Assembly (NCBI GenBank): GCA_020634455.1 | Contig: JACKBQ010000002.1 | Location: forward strand, 806,001 to 870,000 | From: Ardenticatenaceae bacterium | GTDB taxonomy: Bacteria; Chloroflexota; Anaerolineae; Promineifilales; Promineifilaceae | Direction of reading: 5' to 3' | Length of the DNA: 64,000 bases | Shown: one piece after another, positions 32,993-41,700 of the stretch | How the letters are laid out: each line of letters starts with the position of its first letter | Numbering within the stretch: position 1 is the first letter of the stretch | Translations under genes and position numbers: made by a program | Notes under the pieces: generated by a model | The model's input: the letters and a program-made list of their open reading frames with translations, nothing else | Database searches by the model: none | What the model was told of the DNA's origin: nothing

Positions 32993-33586
32993 TTGAGAAA
33001 AATTGTCGTGCTTGAACATATCTCGTTGGATGGCGTCATCCAGGCACCCGGCGGCCCCGAAGAAGACACCAGCTGCGGCTTCGTGCACGGCGGCTGGGTA
33101 TCGCAACATTCCGATGCCGTGCTGGGCAAACTCTTGAGACGACAGATGAACCTGACGTTTGACCTGCTGCTGGGACGCAAAACCTTTGAAATTTGGGAAC
33201 CGTACTGGCCCAACCACGGCGACATCTGGCCAGGAGCCAACACAGCAACCAAGTACGTCGCCTCGAATAGCAGAACGTCTAGCGAATGGCACACATCTCT
33301 GTTTTTAAGCGGGGATGTCGCGGGAAAAGTGGCCGAAATTAAACAGCAGCCGGGGCCGGATTTGCACGTTTGGGGCAGCAGCGATTTGCTGCAAACGCTG
33401 ATGCAGCATGATTTGGTGGATGTCTTCTGGCTGATGATCTACCCGGTGACGTTGGGTGGAGGCAAGCGGTTGTTTGCCGAGGGCACGATTCCCGCCTCGT
33501 TTAAGGTGACGGAAAGCGAAGTGACGCCAAACGGTGTCATTGTGGTCAATTATGAGCGAGACGGCGCTGTTACAGGCGGGAATTGA
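32993..33586 (+). CDS. Dihydrofolate reductase-like (RibD C-terminal) protein, TTG start
   Basis: 197 residues. The start M-R-K-I-V-V-L-E-H-I-S-L-D-G-V is typical of the RibD C-terminal/DHFR-like superfamily, followed by L-L-L-G-R-K-T-F-E-I-W, D-L-H-V-W-G-S-S-D-L-L and P-V-T-L-G-G-G-K-R-L-F. The start codon is TTG at 32993, supported by AAGGAG 7 nt upstream and by the family's N-terminus. No ATG fits. It probably binds NADPH. The substrate is unknown. Confidence 0.87.
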   Translation: MRKIVVLEHISLDGVIQAPGGPEEDTSCGFVHGGWVSQHSDAVLGKLLRRQMNLTFDLLLGRKTFEIWEPYWPNHGDIWPGANTATKYVASNSRTSSEWHTSLFLSGDVAGKVAEIKQQPGPDLHVWGSSDLLQTLMQHDLVDVFWLMIYPVTLGGGKRLFAEGTIPASFKVTESEVTPNGVIVVNYERDGAVTGGN

Positions 33587-33657
33587 TAAGGATTCACCAC
33601 GCCATCTTGGATTTGGCTGTGTGATGGCAGGCAGCTGCTAATTGGAGGAATAACGAT

Positions 33658-34332
33658 ATGCGGGTGGCGTTAGAAATTGGGCCGAAAGGCAAGAAAGTGG
33701 TGGCGGTAGCATCGGATTGGCCGGGCCTTGCACGCGGAGCCAAGACCGAAGCTGCGGCCATCGAAAAACTGCATGCCTATGTGCCGCGCTATGCGCCAGT
33801 GGCCGAACTGGCTGGCATGAAGGCGGCGTTTGATATGGCCCAGAACATTGAGGTGGTTGAGCAATATCCAGGCGTGGGGTCAACGGACTTCTGGGGTATT
33901 TCGTTTGCGTTTTCGAGCATTGATCGGCAGGAGATGTCGGAGGATGAGTTGGCACGTGAGCTGAAGCTGATGCAGGCGTGCTGGGCGTTTTTCGATGCGG
34001 TGCGCGAGCGGGTGTCGGCGGAGATGCAGAAGGGGCCGCGCGGCGGCGGGCGAGACCGGGACCATATCGTTGGTCATACGTTTGTCTCCGAGCAGGATTT
34101 GGCTGCAAAGGTGGGTGTAGTGACCCCGAAAGGGGCGATGCTGGCGGCTGAGGGGTTGAAAACGCATCGTGAGGCTTATTGCCAGGCGATCCGAGATTAT
34201 TATTCGCAGGATAAATTGGCGGGCAAGATTACAAAATGGCCGCTGCGATACCTGATTCGGCACACGGCTTTTCATACGCTGGACCATGCCTGGGAAATGG
34301 AAGACAAAGATTTGACGCCCAAAGAAGCGTAG
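33658..34332 (+). CDS. Hypothetical protein with DinB-like C-terminus
   Basis: 224 residues. The N-terminal 50 residues (A-L-E-I-G-P-K-G-K-K-V-V-A-V-A, W-P-G-L-A-R-G-A-K) resemble a small beta-strand HicB-like unit. The rest is helical and closes with L-I-R-H-T-A-F-H-T-L-D-H-A-W-E-M, whose spaced His residues recall the last helix of DinB proteins. GGAGG lies 8 nt before the ATG. Function unknown. It is the fourth DinB-like gene in the window. Confidence 0.75.
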   Translation: MRVALEIGPKGKKVVAVASDWPGLARGAKTEAAAIEKLHAYVPRYAPVAELAGMKAAFDMAQNIEVVEQYPGVGSTDFWGISFAFSSIDRQEMSEDELARELKLMQACWAFFDAVRERVSAEMQKGPRGGGRDRDHIVGHTFVSEQDLAAKVGVVTPKGAMLAAEGLKTHREAYCQAIRDYYSQDKLAGKITKWPLRYLIRHTAFHTLDHAWEMEDKDLTPKEA

Positions 34333-34355
34333 GTCGGATTGCCAATCCGACCTAC
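34329..34355. repeat. Perfect palindromic hairpin overlapping a stop codon
   Basis: 13-bp arms GTAGGTCGGATTG and complement around one base. The TAG stop of the preceding gene lies inside the left arm. It is probably a terminator made from an intergenic repeat. Confidence 0.7.
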
Positions 34356-34371
34356 ATTTATAAAGGACAAT

Positions 34372-35046
34372 ATGATGAAATTACTGCTGACTTCTGCGGG
34401 GATTAAAAATGCCAGTATTCACAAGGCGCTGGTTGAGATGCTGGGCAAACCGATTGCTGAGTGCAACGCGCTTTGTATTACCACGGCGTCGTACGGGCAT
34501 CCGATGGTCAACCCGGTGATGGCCTGGCGGTTTATTAGCGGACAAGAAACGGAAACGCCGATGGTTGAACTGGGCTGGAACTCAGTGGGGATTTTGGAGC
34601 TTACGGCGCTGCCCAGTATTGAGAAGGAACGGTGGACCGCCTGGGTGCGCGCGGCCGATGTGCTGTTGGTAAATGGCGGCGACGCCCTGTATTTGGGCTA
34701 CTGGATGCAGCAATCTGGCCTGGCTGAGCTTTTGCCAACGCTGGATGATTTGGTCTGGGTGGGGCTAAGCGCGGGCAGCATGGTGATGGCTCCGCGCATT
34801 GGCCAGGAATTTGTGGAATGGACGCCGCCTAGCGGTGACGATAAAACGCTGGGGCTAGTGGACTTTGCCATGTTTCCGCATTTGGGTCATGAGATGCTGC
34901 CGCACAATACGATGGAGAACGCGGAGAAATGGGCGGCCAAACTGACGGTGCCGGGGTATGCGATGGATGATGAAACGGCCGTCAAGGTGGTTGATGGCGC
35001 TGTGGAAGTTATTTCTGAGGGGCAGTGGAAGCTGTTGTCGCCGTAA
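34372..35046 (+). CDS. Peptidase E-like (S51 / class I glutamine amidotransferase-like) protein
   Basis: 224 residues from the first of two adjacent ATG codons (34372, 34375), with AAAGGA upstream. L-L-V-N-G-G-D-A-L-Y-L-G-Y-W precedes G-L-S-A-G-S-M-V-M, whose Ser is the predicted nucleophile, as in peptidase E. The motif N-T-M-E-N-A-E-K-W follows. It is likely a cytosolic dipeptidase-like hydrolase. The substrate is unknown. Confidence 0.82.
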   Translation: MMKLLLTSAGIKNASIHKALVEMLGKPIAECNALCITTASYGHPMVNPVMAWRFISGQETETPMVELGWNSVGILELTALPSIEKERWTAWVRAADVLLVNGGDALYLGYWMQQSGLAELLPTLDDLVWVGLSAGSMVMAPRIGQEFVEWTPPSGDDKTLGLVDFAMFPHLGHEMLPHNTMENAEKWAAKLTVPGYAMDDETAVKVVDGAVEVISEGQWKLLSP

Positions 35047-35132
35047 TTTGTTGTGGTGCGGCCGTTTTCAGGCAATGTCGCGGCATCGGATATGTTTTGA
35101 AACAGTTTGATAACTTAAAGGAGTGTGTTGCT

Positions 35133-35513
35133 ATGGCTAAGGTACTCGGTATTGGTGGTATTTTTTTCAAAGCGTCTGATCCGGCCAAACTGTATGCGTG
35201 GTATGAACGGTGGCTAGGCTTTAAGGCGGAACCGGGCGCGGGGTTTATGTTTTCGCCGCAGGATATGCCGGAGGGTAGTGTAACGGTATGGAGCGCGTTT
35301 GAAGCGGCTACGGATTACTTTGCACCCTCTACGAAGGGGTATATGTTTAACCTGATTGTGGATGATGTGCAGGAGGCGCTGCGTCAGGTGGAGGAAGGGG
35401 GCGCGGCGGTCATTGGTGAGATTGAGGAATATGAGTTTGGGAAGTTCGGCCGTTTTATGGACCCGGATGGGAATAAGGTGGAGCTTTGGGAGCTGCCCGC
35501 ATCTGATGTGTGA
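35133..35513 (+). CDS. VOC-family protein
   Basis: 126 residues from the ATG at 35133, chosen for the AAAGGAG site. An upstream frame to 35025 has none. The beginning G-G-I-F-F-K-A-S-D-P-A-K-L-Y-A-W-Y and the end F-M-D-P-D-G-N-K-V-E-L-W-E-L are standard for VOC/glyoxalase-like enzymes. Substrate unknown. Confidence 0.87.
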   Translation: MAKVLGIGGIFFKASDPAKLYAWYERWLGFKAEPGAGFMFSPQDMPEGSVTVWSAFEAATDYFAPSTKGYMFNLIVDDVQEALRQVEEGGAAVIGEIEEYEFGKFGRFMDPDGNKVELWELPASDV

Positions 35514-35537
35514 GGCAGTGACAGGGTCATAGAATCT

Positions 35538-36125
35538 TTACCCTAACAATTTTCTTGCCAGGAGCAGGCGGCCAAACCAAATAGCCCAGATGGGATAACA
35601 AACAACGGCCGTTAAACCGCCAATTGAGGAAAGCGGGTGTTGTTGTCCACCCAAAATAAATCCGGCTATCACCACGATATAGCCTGCGCCTGCCACCATG
35701 CCCAACACAGCCAATCCGTGAGGAAACAGCTCATTTGAATAGGCAAGACCGTTATAGATGATTAGCGACGCACCGAATAAGCCAAAAGCGACTGGAACCA
35801 CAACTGCGGTTTGGGCAAACGCTATGATTCTGGCAATGAGTAAGCTTTGGAACACAACCGCCGTCAGTAGAGCCAGAACGCCAATGACAAATGCTGCGAA
35901 CGTGATAAACGGGGCATATGGGCGGTGCAACTGGTGAAGCACCAGCAAAATGGGCATTAATGAAAGCGCCAAAACGACGCTTGAAATATCGTTAACTGTG
36001 CCCCAGGGTTGGCCAAACGAGAAAAACATCACCAACGCGACCAAACCCAAAACCGTAGCAATGGCGCTGGCAAAAGCTGACCAGCTTGCAAATTGTATCA
36101 GTTCAACAGGCAGTATTTTGATCAT
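35538..36125 (-). CDS. Integral membrane protein, about six helices
   Basis: 195 residues, mostly hydrophobic, with helices near 15-35, 45-65, 72-92, 98-125, 130-155 and 160-185. The pattern suggests a DUF4386-like membrane protein, but I cannot confirm the family. It is read in the same direction as the cupin gene 33 bp upstream and is probably co-transcribed. Confidence 0.72.
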   Translation of the reverse strand: MIKILPVELIQFASWSAFASAIATVLGLVALVMFFSFGQPWGTVNDISSVVLALSLMPILLVLHQLHRPYAPFITFAAFVIGVLALLTAVVFQSLLIARIIAFAQTAVVVPVAFGLFGASLIIYNGLAYSNELFPHGLAVLGMVAGAGYIVVIAGFILGGQQHPLSSIGGLTAVVCYPIWAIWFGRLLLARKLLG

Positions 36126-36158
36126 TTGTTCCCTAATTTTGCTAAAGCGAATAATCCT

Positions 36159-36698
36159 TTAGGTAAAAATTCCTTGATAACCGAGGCGTTGACCAAGCGG
36201 TGCCAGTGACCACATGAGCAGTTTTTGAATGAATCGTGGGGGTTTCATTACCTGAATCTCTTGATCATATGTTTGCATGATGACTGCCATCAGGAACGGA
36301 TTGGGGAGTCCTTGTGCATTGAGTTTTCCCAAATTAGCCAGCGTGAAGTAAGTGGTGAAGAAATCTTCGATTTTGAGCGCTGGGCGAAACTCCTGGATTG
36401 CGTGCGCCTCATCATTGCCTGCATTCCAAAAGTTATGCGGGACGCCTTGAGGAATATCAACAGCCTCGCCTGGTTTGACTATGTGTTCATTCCCGGCAAT
36501 GCGGAAGCACAGCGAGCCGCTAATGAGTTCGCAACGGCTCCTTTGCAGAGGGTGGATGTGATAGGGTTCTGCGGGTCCGTGCGGTGGATGAAAAGTTTCC
36601 ATACGCAGCAGCGTGCCGCCTGTGTCGGCCGCGGTTTGTAGAAAAATAGTGCGCTGGCCAGTACGAGAATTTACAATTTCACTACCAGATGTAGCCAT
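36159..36698 (-). CDS. Cupin-domain protein
   Basis: 179 residues. Cupin motif 1 is visible as Y-H-I-H-P-L-Q-R-S-R-C-E-L-I-S-G-S-L, and motif 2 as P-G-E-A-V-D-I-P-Q-G-V-P-H-N-F-W. The metal His residues of both are present. It is divergent from a LuxR-type regulator gene, with a perfect 16-bp palindrome between the two, so it may be that regulator's target. Confidence 0.87.
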   Translation of the reverse strand: MATSGSEIVNSRTGQRTIFLQTAADTGGTLLRMETFHPPHGPAEPYHIHPLQRSRCELISGSLCFRIAGNEHIVKPGEAVDIPQGVPHNFWNAGNDEAHAIQEFRPALKIEDFFTTYFTLANLGKLNAQGLPNPFLMAVIMQTYDQEIQVMKPPRFIQKLLMWSLAPLGQRLGYQGIFT

Positions 36699-36763
36699 AA
36701 AGATTCTCCTGCATAAAGTTCATCTATTTGTTTTATAATACAGAGGTAACTTCCCTTCTCGCT

Positions 36764-36779
36764 TCACGGAATTCCGTGA
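36764..36779. promoter_or_regulatory. Candidate operator between cupin and LuxR-type genes
   Basis: Perfect palindrome TCACGGAATTCCGTGA in the 122-bp divergent intergenic space, about 42 bp before the regulator's ATG. TATAAT occurs at 36734-36739 without a convincing -35. A regulator site is inferred from symmetry and position only. Confidence 0.45.
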
Positions 36780-36820
36780 TTTTGGGGAACGGGTATGATC
36801 TTTGTTTAGGAGGGTTGCAA

Positions 36821-37936
36821 ATGCCACGCCTGTCACGCGCGCAGCAAGCCGTCCGCCAACAAATTGCCCAGCTTGGGGGCAGTGGGTTGTCGCCGGAACA
36901 ACTCAGCGACCAGTTTTTAGCCGCTATTGGGCTTGCCGTGCCATTTGACACAGCTCAGTTATATGCCCTTGATCCAATCACGCTGTTGTTTAATCGGCTG
37001 CTGTCGGTAAATGATAACGGCCGTCTTCATGTGCAGTGGTATTTGCAAAACCTGTACCTGAAAGAGCCACTCGCCGCGCTCACCCATCCTAATTTGATGC
37101 GGGCCGGGCTTACGGCCGTTGTCATCAATGACCGACCCGAAACATCCCTGGGCTTGCCTGCCCATATCACCAATCAATTGTCGGCATCCGAGTTCTACCA
37201 GGCTTATCATGAGGTAACAAGCGTCGCAGGTGGCATCTTGCGCCTCTTTTTCCCAGTAGAAGGTCAGTGGGTTGCCGCGCTTGATTTGGTACGTCTTGAG
37301 GCACATTCACCCTTCCGCCCGACTGAGGTCGCGTTCTTACAATCAGTTGCGCCTATGATCGGACGTCTGCTGCGTGCGGCGTTAGATCGAGAGCGTGCGT
37401 TGGATACAACTGCGGTTACCCCTGATACCTGCGGCCTGTTTGTTCTGGCCCCAAACGGCCGTTTGCAAACCTGCACCCCGGCGGCCGAACAATGGTTAAC
37501 CCGGCTGCCAGGGGTGGGAGCATTGTGGGAGAATCATCTCCCCGGCGTCATCTGGTCGGTTATTGCCGCGTTACGCGCTGGTGAATCACGTAATGGAACA
37601 GCCTGGGTCTGGGTGCCAACACCAAACGGTCCAGTCCGAATAGAAGCTTCCCCTTTGGGCCACGACGGAAGCATTGCCGTGATGCTGATACCGCACGTTC
37701 CGCCAGCGCCGCCAACAATGCCGGCCAACTGGAACCTTACCCCGCAAGAACGGCAAGTCGTGGCGGCCGTGGTGAGGGGTTTGAGCAATCAGCAAATTGC
37801 CAACGCTTTGGTAATCACCGAGAATACGGTTGAGTCGCATCTAAAACATGTGTACAGTAAAGTCAATGTACTGAGCCGAAGCCAGCTAATTGCCCACTAC
37901 TTCACCCAGCGCTACACCCCAGACTTATTTGAGTGA
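36821..37936 (+). CDS. LuxR-family transcriptional regulator
   Basis: 371 residues from the ATG at 36821, preceded by AGGAGGG. A longer frame to 36728 would overlap the palindrome and lacks a ribosome site. The C-terminal DNA-binding domain is clear: L-T-P-Q-E-R-Q-V-V-A-A-V-V-R-G-L-S-N-Q-Q-I-A, T-E-N-T-V-E-S-H-L-K-H-V-Y-S-K. The N-terminal 200 residues look like a GAF-type sensor. There is no receiver domain. It may control the divergent cupin-membrane protein pair. Confidence 0.87.
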   Translation: MPRLSRAQQAVRQQIAQLGGSGLSPEQLSDQFLAAIGLAVPFDTAQLYALDPITLLFNRLLSVNDNGRLHVQWYLQNLYLKEPLAALTHPNLMRAGLTAVVINDRPETSLGLPAHITNQLSASEFYQAYHEVTSVAGGILRLFFPVEGQWVAALDLVRLEAHSPFRPTEVAFLQSVAPMIGRLLRAALDRERALDTTAVTPDTCGLFVLAPNGRLQTCTPAAEQWLTRLPGVGALWENHLPGVIWSVIAALRAGESRNGTAWVWVPTPNGPVRIEASPLGHDGSIAVMLIPHVPPAPPTMPANWNLTPQERQVVAAVVRGLSNQQIANALVITENTVESHLKHVYSKVNVLSRSQLIAHYFTQRYTPDLFE

Positions 37937-38252
37937 TCGCTTCCCATTTTTATAAAAGACGACCCTGATTGACGTGATTCCAGGCTCCTTTTAAACCGAC
38001 GGACGCTGATCATAATGATCACAGTCTATTTTTTAAAAAAGTGTGTCTGATCATGGTGATCACAAGCTATTTTTATGCAGACAGGGTTTGATCATGGTGA
38101 TCAAGATTTGTTTGTGAAAAAGATGTATTTGTGCATGGTGATCCGGCTTTGCGTTTAAACAACCGGAGCTTGATCTGGGCGATCAGGCTTTGTTTTTTAC
38201 GCGGTTGTGCCAGATCATCTCGTTTGCTGGCTGCTTTTTGCCGGGATGGCTA
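37925..38252. repeat. 41-bp tandem repeat array with dyad cores
   Basis: About eight units in strict 41-bp register, cores starting at 37925, 37966, 38007, 38048, 38089, 38130, 38171 and 38212. The best cores are TGATCATGGTGATCA (38048, 38089) and TGATCATAATGATCA (38007), each able to form a small hairpin. Outer copies are degenerate. The 26-bp stretches between cores are also related, with a T-run at the same place (about positions 8-13). The first unit overlaps the stop of the LuxR-type gene. The remaining DNA up to the next gene at 38373 shows nothing else. Confidence 0.8.
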
Positions 38253-38372
38253 CCTTTCCCACGTGCTGTAACCCCTCTTGAGAAATAACTCAAAATAAAT
38301 TATGCTGTAGCCAGTCGTTTATCTCTTGCTGGATATTTCATTTTTCTGGCAGCCAATTTGTTTGGAGGCAGC

Positions 38373-39080
38373 ATGGTCGCACTACGATTTGATTCAATGG
38401 GTTCGTTTGCCTTGCGCTGGCCGTCCAGTTATCGGGCGGTGGTGGCGTTGGGTGAGGCATACGTTGCGTATGAGGGGAGTTTGCCACCGGAAGCACAGTT
38501 ACAAGATATTTCGCTGACCATGATTGAGGCGGCGCTGGCTGAGGCCAAAGCGGCCGTTGTGGCGGCACAAAAGGGGGAGCGAGCGCGGGCCTCGGCGGGT
38601 GAGGTGGTGCAGCAGACGCATCAAGCGATAAAACCGCTGTTGGACCGGGCGATTATGCAGCTGAAGGCGCAGCATTTTAACCATCTGGCAGCGCTGGAGC
38701 AGTGGGGGCTGAATACGGTGATGCGCCAGGGCAAGGTATTGGTGCGAAAACCGCGCACGCGGCGGCAGTGGTGGGAATTGTTGCAGATGTATGTGGCGCA
38801 AGAGGCCAGTTTGCCCCCGGCAGAGCAAATTAGCAATCCGCCGCTGGCGGTGATGCAGGCACATTTACAAACGCTGCAAATGGGGCTGATTGAGCGCACC
38901 GGGGGGCGCGATCAGCGGGAAATGCATGTGGAAGCACGGAATACGGCCGTTGCCCGGCTGCTAGATTTGCTGAAGGCGGCAGCGGTTATTCGTTTGGTGG
39001 CCGATTTTAACGGGGTGCTGACGAATGAGCTGCAATTGTGGGGGTTTCAGGTGAACGGCCGTACTTCATCAGGTAGTTGA
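38373..39080 (+). CDS. Hypothetical helical protein
   Basis: 235 residues from the ATG at 38373 (TGGAGG upstream). Mostly alpha-helical, rich in Ala, Gln, Leu and Arg, with two similar segments: Y-V-A-Y-E-G-S-L-P-P-E-A-Q-L-Q-D-I-S-L-T-M and Y-V-A-Q-E-A-S-L-P-P-A-E-Q-I-S-N-P-P-L, suggesting an internal duplication. There are no catalytic motifs and I do not recognise the family. The last residues (V-N-G-R-T-S-S-G-S) are encoded by a dispersed repeat element that also supplies the stop codon. Confidence 0.7.
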   Translation: MVALRFDSMGSFALRWPSSYRAVVALGEAYVAYEGSLPPEAQLQDISLTMIEAALAEAKAAVVAAQKGERARASAGEVVQQTHQAIKPLLDRAIMQLKAQHFNHLAALEQWGLNTVMRQGKVLVRKPRTRRQWWELLQMYVAQEASLPPAEQISNPPLAVMQAHLQTLQMGLIERTGGRDQREMHVEARNTAVARLLDLLKAAAVIRLVADFNGVLTNELQLWGFQVNGRTSSGS

Positions 39081-39084
39081 CGGG
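39050..39084 (+). repeat. Dispersed element GGT(G/A)AACGGCCGT..., copy A
   Basis: Shares GGTRAACGGCCGT, then TTCAYCAGG, then a GTTGA-like end, with 40532-40566 and 43053-43088. In this copy the element forms the end of the preceding reading frame (V-N-G-R-T-S-S-G-S, stop). Confidence 0.6.
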
Positions 39085-39149
39085 CACCCCTACCCCAAAC
39101 CACACCCAAGCAGTTCGCCAGGGGCTGTTGCATTTTAAGAATTAAAACA

Positions 39150-39207
39150 GTAGGGGCAGACCCCCGTGTCTGCCCAAGTTTGGGCGCACACGGGGGTGCG
39201 CCCCTAC
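39150..39207. repeat. Imperfect inverted repeat, GTAGGGGC-type intergenic element
   Basis: Arms 39150-39175 and 39182-39207 (GTAGGGGCAGACCCCCGTGT... and its near complement) with a short loop. It occupies the gap between two rightward genes (39081-39339) that otherwise shows no coding potential. Confidence 0.65.
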
Positions 39208-39339
39208 CATTACCTGATTTATTTTTTAAACACGAAGCAATCCGACCCACATTTACAGTTGACCCTATCAATTCCTAAAGGCCCAAAGATTTTTGGGCTG
39301 GTTCCCTAACAAACAGCGCCCTATTTATGAGGTTTACCG

Positions 39340-40449
39340 ATGGCCATGAAACACGACGCTCGAATCGCTATCCTTTATCCTGGAGATTATGAGGCCAGAC
39401 AAAAGGCAACGCCTGAGAACAATCGGTTCGCACAGGTATTTGCCGCATTGCAGGATTTGGGGGTGAATGCGCTACCTGTGGTATATCATGACGACTTCTT
39501 TGCAGAGGTTCGGCAACAGCTCTTGACGGTTAATGGCGTTTTGGTCTGGTTTAATCCCATTCAAGACGGCCGTGACCGAACCATCCTTGACGCTTTGCTG
39601 CGGGAGATTGCCGCATTGGGCATCTTTGTCAGCGCCCACCCGGATGTTATTCTGAAGATGGGCACAAAGGAAGTTCTTTACCAAACACGGCACATGGGCT
39701 GGGGAAGCGATACCCATTTGTATGCTTCACTAGAAGATCTTTGCCAAACATTGCCCGTTTTGTTGAGCCGGGGAGAAGTGCGCGTGCTCAAACAGTATCG
39801 TGGCAATGGCGGACTTGGCGTGTGGAAAGTGGAGCTGGCGGCACCGCTGGCAGCAGTGAATGAGCCGCCTGATACACGTTCCCCGCTGCCCCTCGATACG
39901 CTGGTCAACGTTCGGCACGCGCAGCGGGGGAGTGTGGCCGAAGCGATAACCTTAGGGGAGTTTGTCACCCGCTGCGCAGCTTATTTTGCGAATTCAGGTA
40001 AGATGGTCGATCAGGTGTATCAGCCGCGCCTGACCGACGGGATGATCCGCTGCTACTTGGTCCAGGACAAGGTTGTCGGGTTTGGGCATCAGGCAATTAA
40101 TGCGCTTTATCCGGCCCCGCCCGGTGCCCATTTAGGCGAAGCGCCCGAACCTGGCCCACGCCTATACCATCCGCCCACCCTGCCAGAAGGGCAGGCGCTC
40201 AAACACAAATTAGAGCAGGGGTGGGTGTCTGAGATGCAACAACTGCTGGGCATTGAGACGGAGAGCCTGCCAGTTTTGTGGGATGCAGATTTTCTTTTCG
40301 GGCCGAAGGGGGAAGCGGGGGAAGACAGTTATGTGCTTTGCGAAATCAATGTCAGCAGCGTCGCGCCATTCCCAGATTCGGCCGTCCCTTACATTGCGCA
40401 GGCGGCGCTGGCCCGCACCGAGGCGGCAAGGCAAAAGAGGGGAGATTAG
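39340..40449 (+). CDS. ATP-grasp-like protein, Cj0069-type
   Basis: 369 residues. R-I-A-I-L-Y-P-G-D-Y-E-A-R begins a Rossmann-like pre-grasp domain. V-L-K-Q-Y-R-G-N-G-G-L-G-V-W and a late L-C-E-I-N-V-S-S-V-A-P-F resemble the nucleotide- and metal-binding parts of ATP-grasp ligases. The whole protein resembles the Cj0069 family of unknown function. The role is probably ATP-dependent ligation. The substrate is unknown. Confidence 0.7.
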   Translation: MAMKHDARIAILYPGDYEARQKATPENNRFAQVFAALQDLGVNALPVVYHDDFFAEVRQQLLTVNGVLVWFNPIQDGRDRTILDALLREIAALGIFVSAHPDVILKMGTKEVLYQTRHMGWGSDTHLYASLEDLCQTLPVLLSRGEVRVLKQYRGNGGLGVWKVELAAPLAAVNEPPDTRSPLPLDTLVNVRHAQRGSVAEAITLGEFVTRCAAYFANSGKMVDQVYQPRLTDGMIRCYLVQDKVVGFGHQAINALYPAPPGAHLGEAPEPGPRLYHPPTLPEGQALKHKLEQGWVSEMQQLLGIETESLPVLWDADFLFGPKGEAGEDSYVLCEINVSSVAPFPDSAVPYIAQAALARTEAARQKRGD

Positions 40450-40755
40450 CCGTAAGGTTGCGCAGCCTCCTTGCCTGTGGTAGCGGATGACAATGGGTGT
40501 TGACGAGTGGCTTGTAATTGTAGAGGGGGAGGGTAAACGGCCGTACTTCACCAGGAGGTTGATAGATGAGAGGCTGGTGTTGGTGGTATACGGCCGTATA
40601 TCACCACTATTTTGTAAGGTCGTGGTGGTAAGAAACGGCCGTTGCCAGAAAAAATTCCCCGTTGCTCATTACGAAATAATGCGAATAATTTCAGCATAAT
40701 CAAGTCACCCGATTGCACAGCTATCACCTGGTATGAAATAAAAGGATAGAATGAG
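40450..40755. other. Intergenic space with three palindromes
   Basis: About 300 bp with no convincing gene. A 70-codon frame at 40487-40699 has no ribosome site and is made partly of repeat. It contains three ACGGCCGT copies within 100 bp (near 40538, 40590, 40635), one of them inside a perfect 14-bp TATACGGCCGTATA. Confidence 0.55.
40532..40566 (+). repeat. Dispersed element, copy B
   Basis: GGTAAACGGCCGTACTTCAC then CAGGAGGTTGA, matching copy A. Its matching frame would read V-N-G-R-T-S-P-G-G-stop. Confidence 0.55.
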
Positions 40756-41700
40756 ATGCTCCACACTATTTTTGTTACGGGAGGATCCGGTTTTATTGGG
40801 AGTAGCTTTGTTCAACACGCTCTCAAACAGGGCCATCAGCTCCAAGTTCTTACCCGATCTGAAAAAACTGCGGAAAAGTTGCGGGCTTTAGGCACAACGC
40901 CGATTTTGGGCGACATGTTGCAGCGCGGTTCTTGGCAAGCTGCCGCAGCCGAAGCACAGATAGTTGTTCATCTTGCCCAACCAGAAACCTATGGCGCGCG
41001 GATCACACGCAAACGGGCGGAAAAGTTTCGTCAAGAGCGGCTAAAAATGGACGCAAACCTCTTCGATGCCCTGAAGCCTGATGCAGTGCGCCGCATAATC
41101 TATGTCGGTGGCACCAGTTACTATGGTTTTCAAGGTGAGCAACTGGTGGGTGAGTCTGCCATCCCTCACCCCAAAGGTTGGGGGCCATACATCGCCCCAG
41201 CCATTGAAACCCTGAATAGTTATATAACACGTGGCTGGCCGATCATCCTGGCCTTCCCCTCCTGGGTTTATGGACCTGGCTCCTGGTTCATTGAATATAC
41301 ACTTGATCCATTGTTGCAAGGAAAACCCATCATTAAACTGACTGGTTCGGTAAAAACGATTTCCTTTGTTCATGTTGAAGATGTTGCCCGTGCGCTGCTG
41401 CACCTTAGCGATCATGGCGTAATAGGAGAGCGTTACTTTATTACCGACGACCAGCCCCGTAAGCGCTTGGAGATCGGAGAAATTGCGGCCCAGGTGCTTG
41501 GCGTGCCTATGAAAGTCCTGTCCTTACCCTTGTTCCTTGTAAAATTGGCTGCTGGCCCTGTCATTGCGGATTCTTTATTAACCGAAGCGAAGCTGTCTAA
41601 TGCGCATTTAAAAGCTACAGGGTTTACCTTCGACTATCCAACGCTAGAACAAGGTGTCTCTGATGCTATTGAGCGATGGCGCAGCCGGGAGGTGGCGTAA
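40756..41700 (+). CDS. NAD-dependent epimerase/dehydratase-family protein
   Basis: 314 residues. The N-terminus I-F-V-T-G-G-S-G-F-I-G-S is the extended-SDR nucleotide-binding site. I-L-G-D-M-L-Q and Y-V-G-G-T-S-Y-Y-G-F follow, and F-V-H-V-E-D-V-A-R-A is the usual epimerase C-terminal motif. The canonical Y-x-x-x-K is not obvious, so it is an atypical member. Its stop is immediately followed by the ATG of the next gene, so the two are translated as a pair. Confidence 0.87.
   Translation: MLHTIFVTGGSGFIGSSFVQHALKQGHQLQVLTRSEKTAEKLRALGTTPILGDMLQRGSWQAAAAEAQIVVHLAQPETYGARITRKRAEKFRQERLKMDANLFDALKPDAVRRIIYVGGTSYYGFQGEQLVGESAIPHPKGWGPYIAPAIETLNSYITRGWPIILAFPSWVYGPGSWFIEYTLDPLLQGKPIIKLTGSVKTISFVHVEDVARALLHLSDHGVIGERYFITDDQPRKRLEIGEIAAQVLGVPMKVLSLPLFLVKLAAGPVIADSLLTEAKLSNAHLKATGFTFDYPTLEQGVSDAIERWRSREVA

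Noticed and set aside
33638..34108. 156-codon leftward reading frame
   Set aside because: Pro/Ser/Arg-rich antisense of the DinB-like gene at 33658.
38048..38103. FNR or CRP boxes in the 41-bp array
   Set aside because: FNR needs TTGAT-N4-ATCAA and CRP TGTGA-N6-TCACA. The core spacing here does not fit either.
37925..38252. CRISPR array
   Set aside because: The repeat core is only about 15 bp and degenerate, the spacers resemble each other, and no cas gene is present.
40487..40699. 70-residue protein
   Set aside because: No ribosome site, and largely made of repeat and palindromes.
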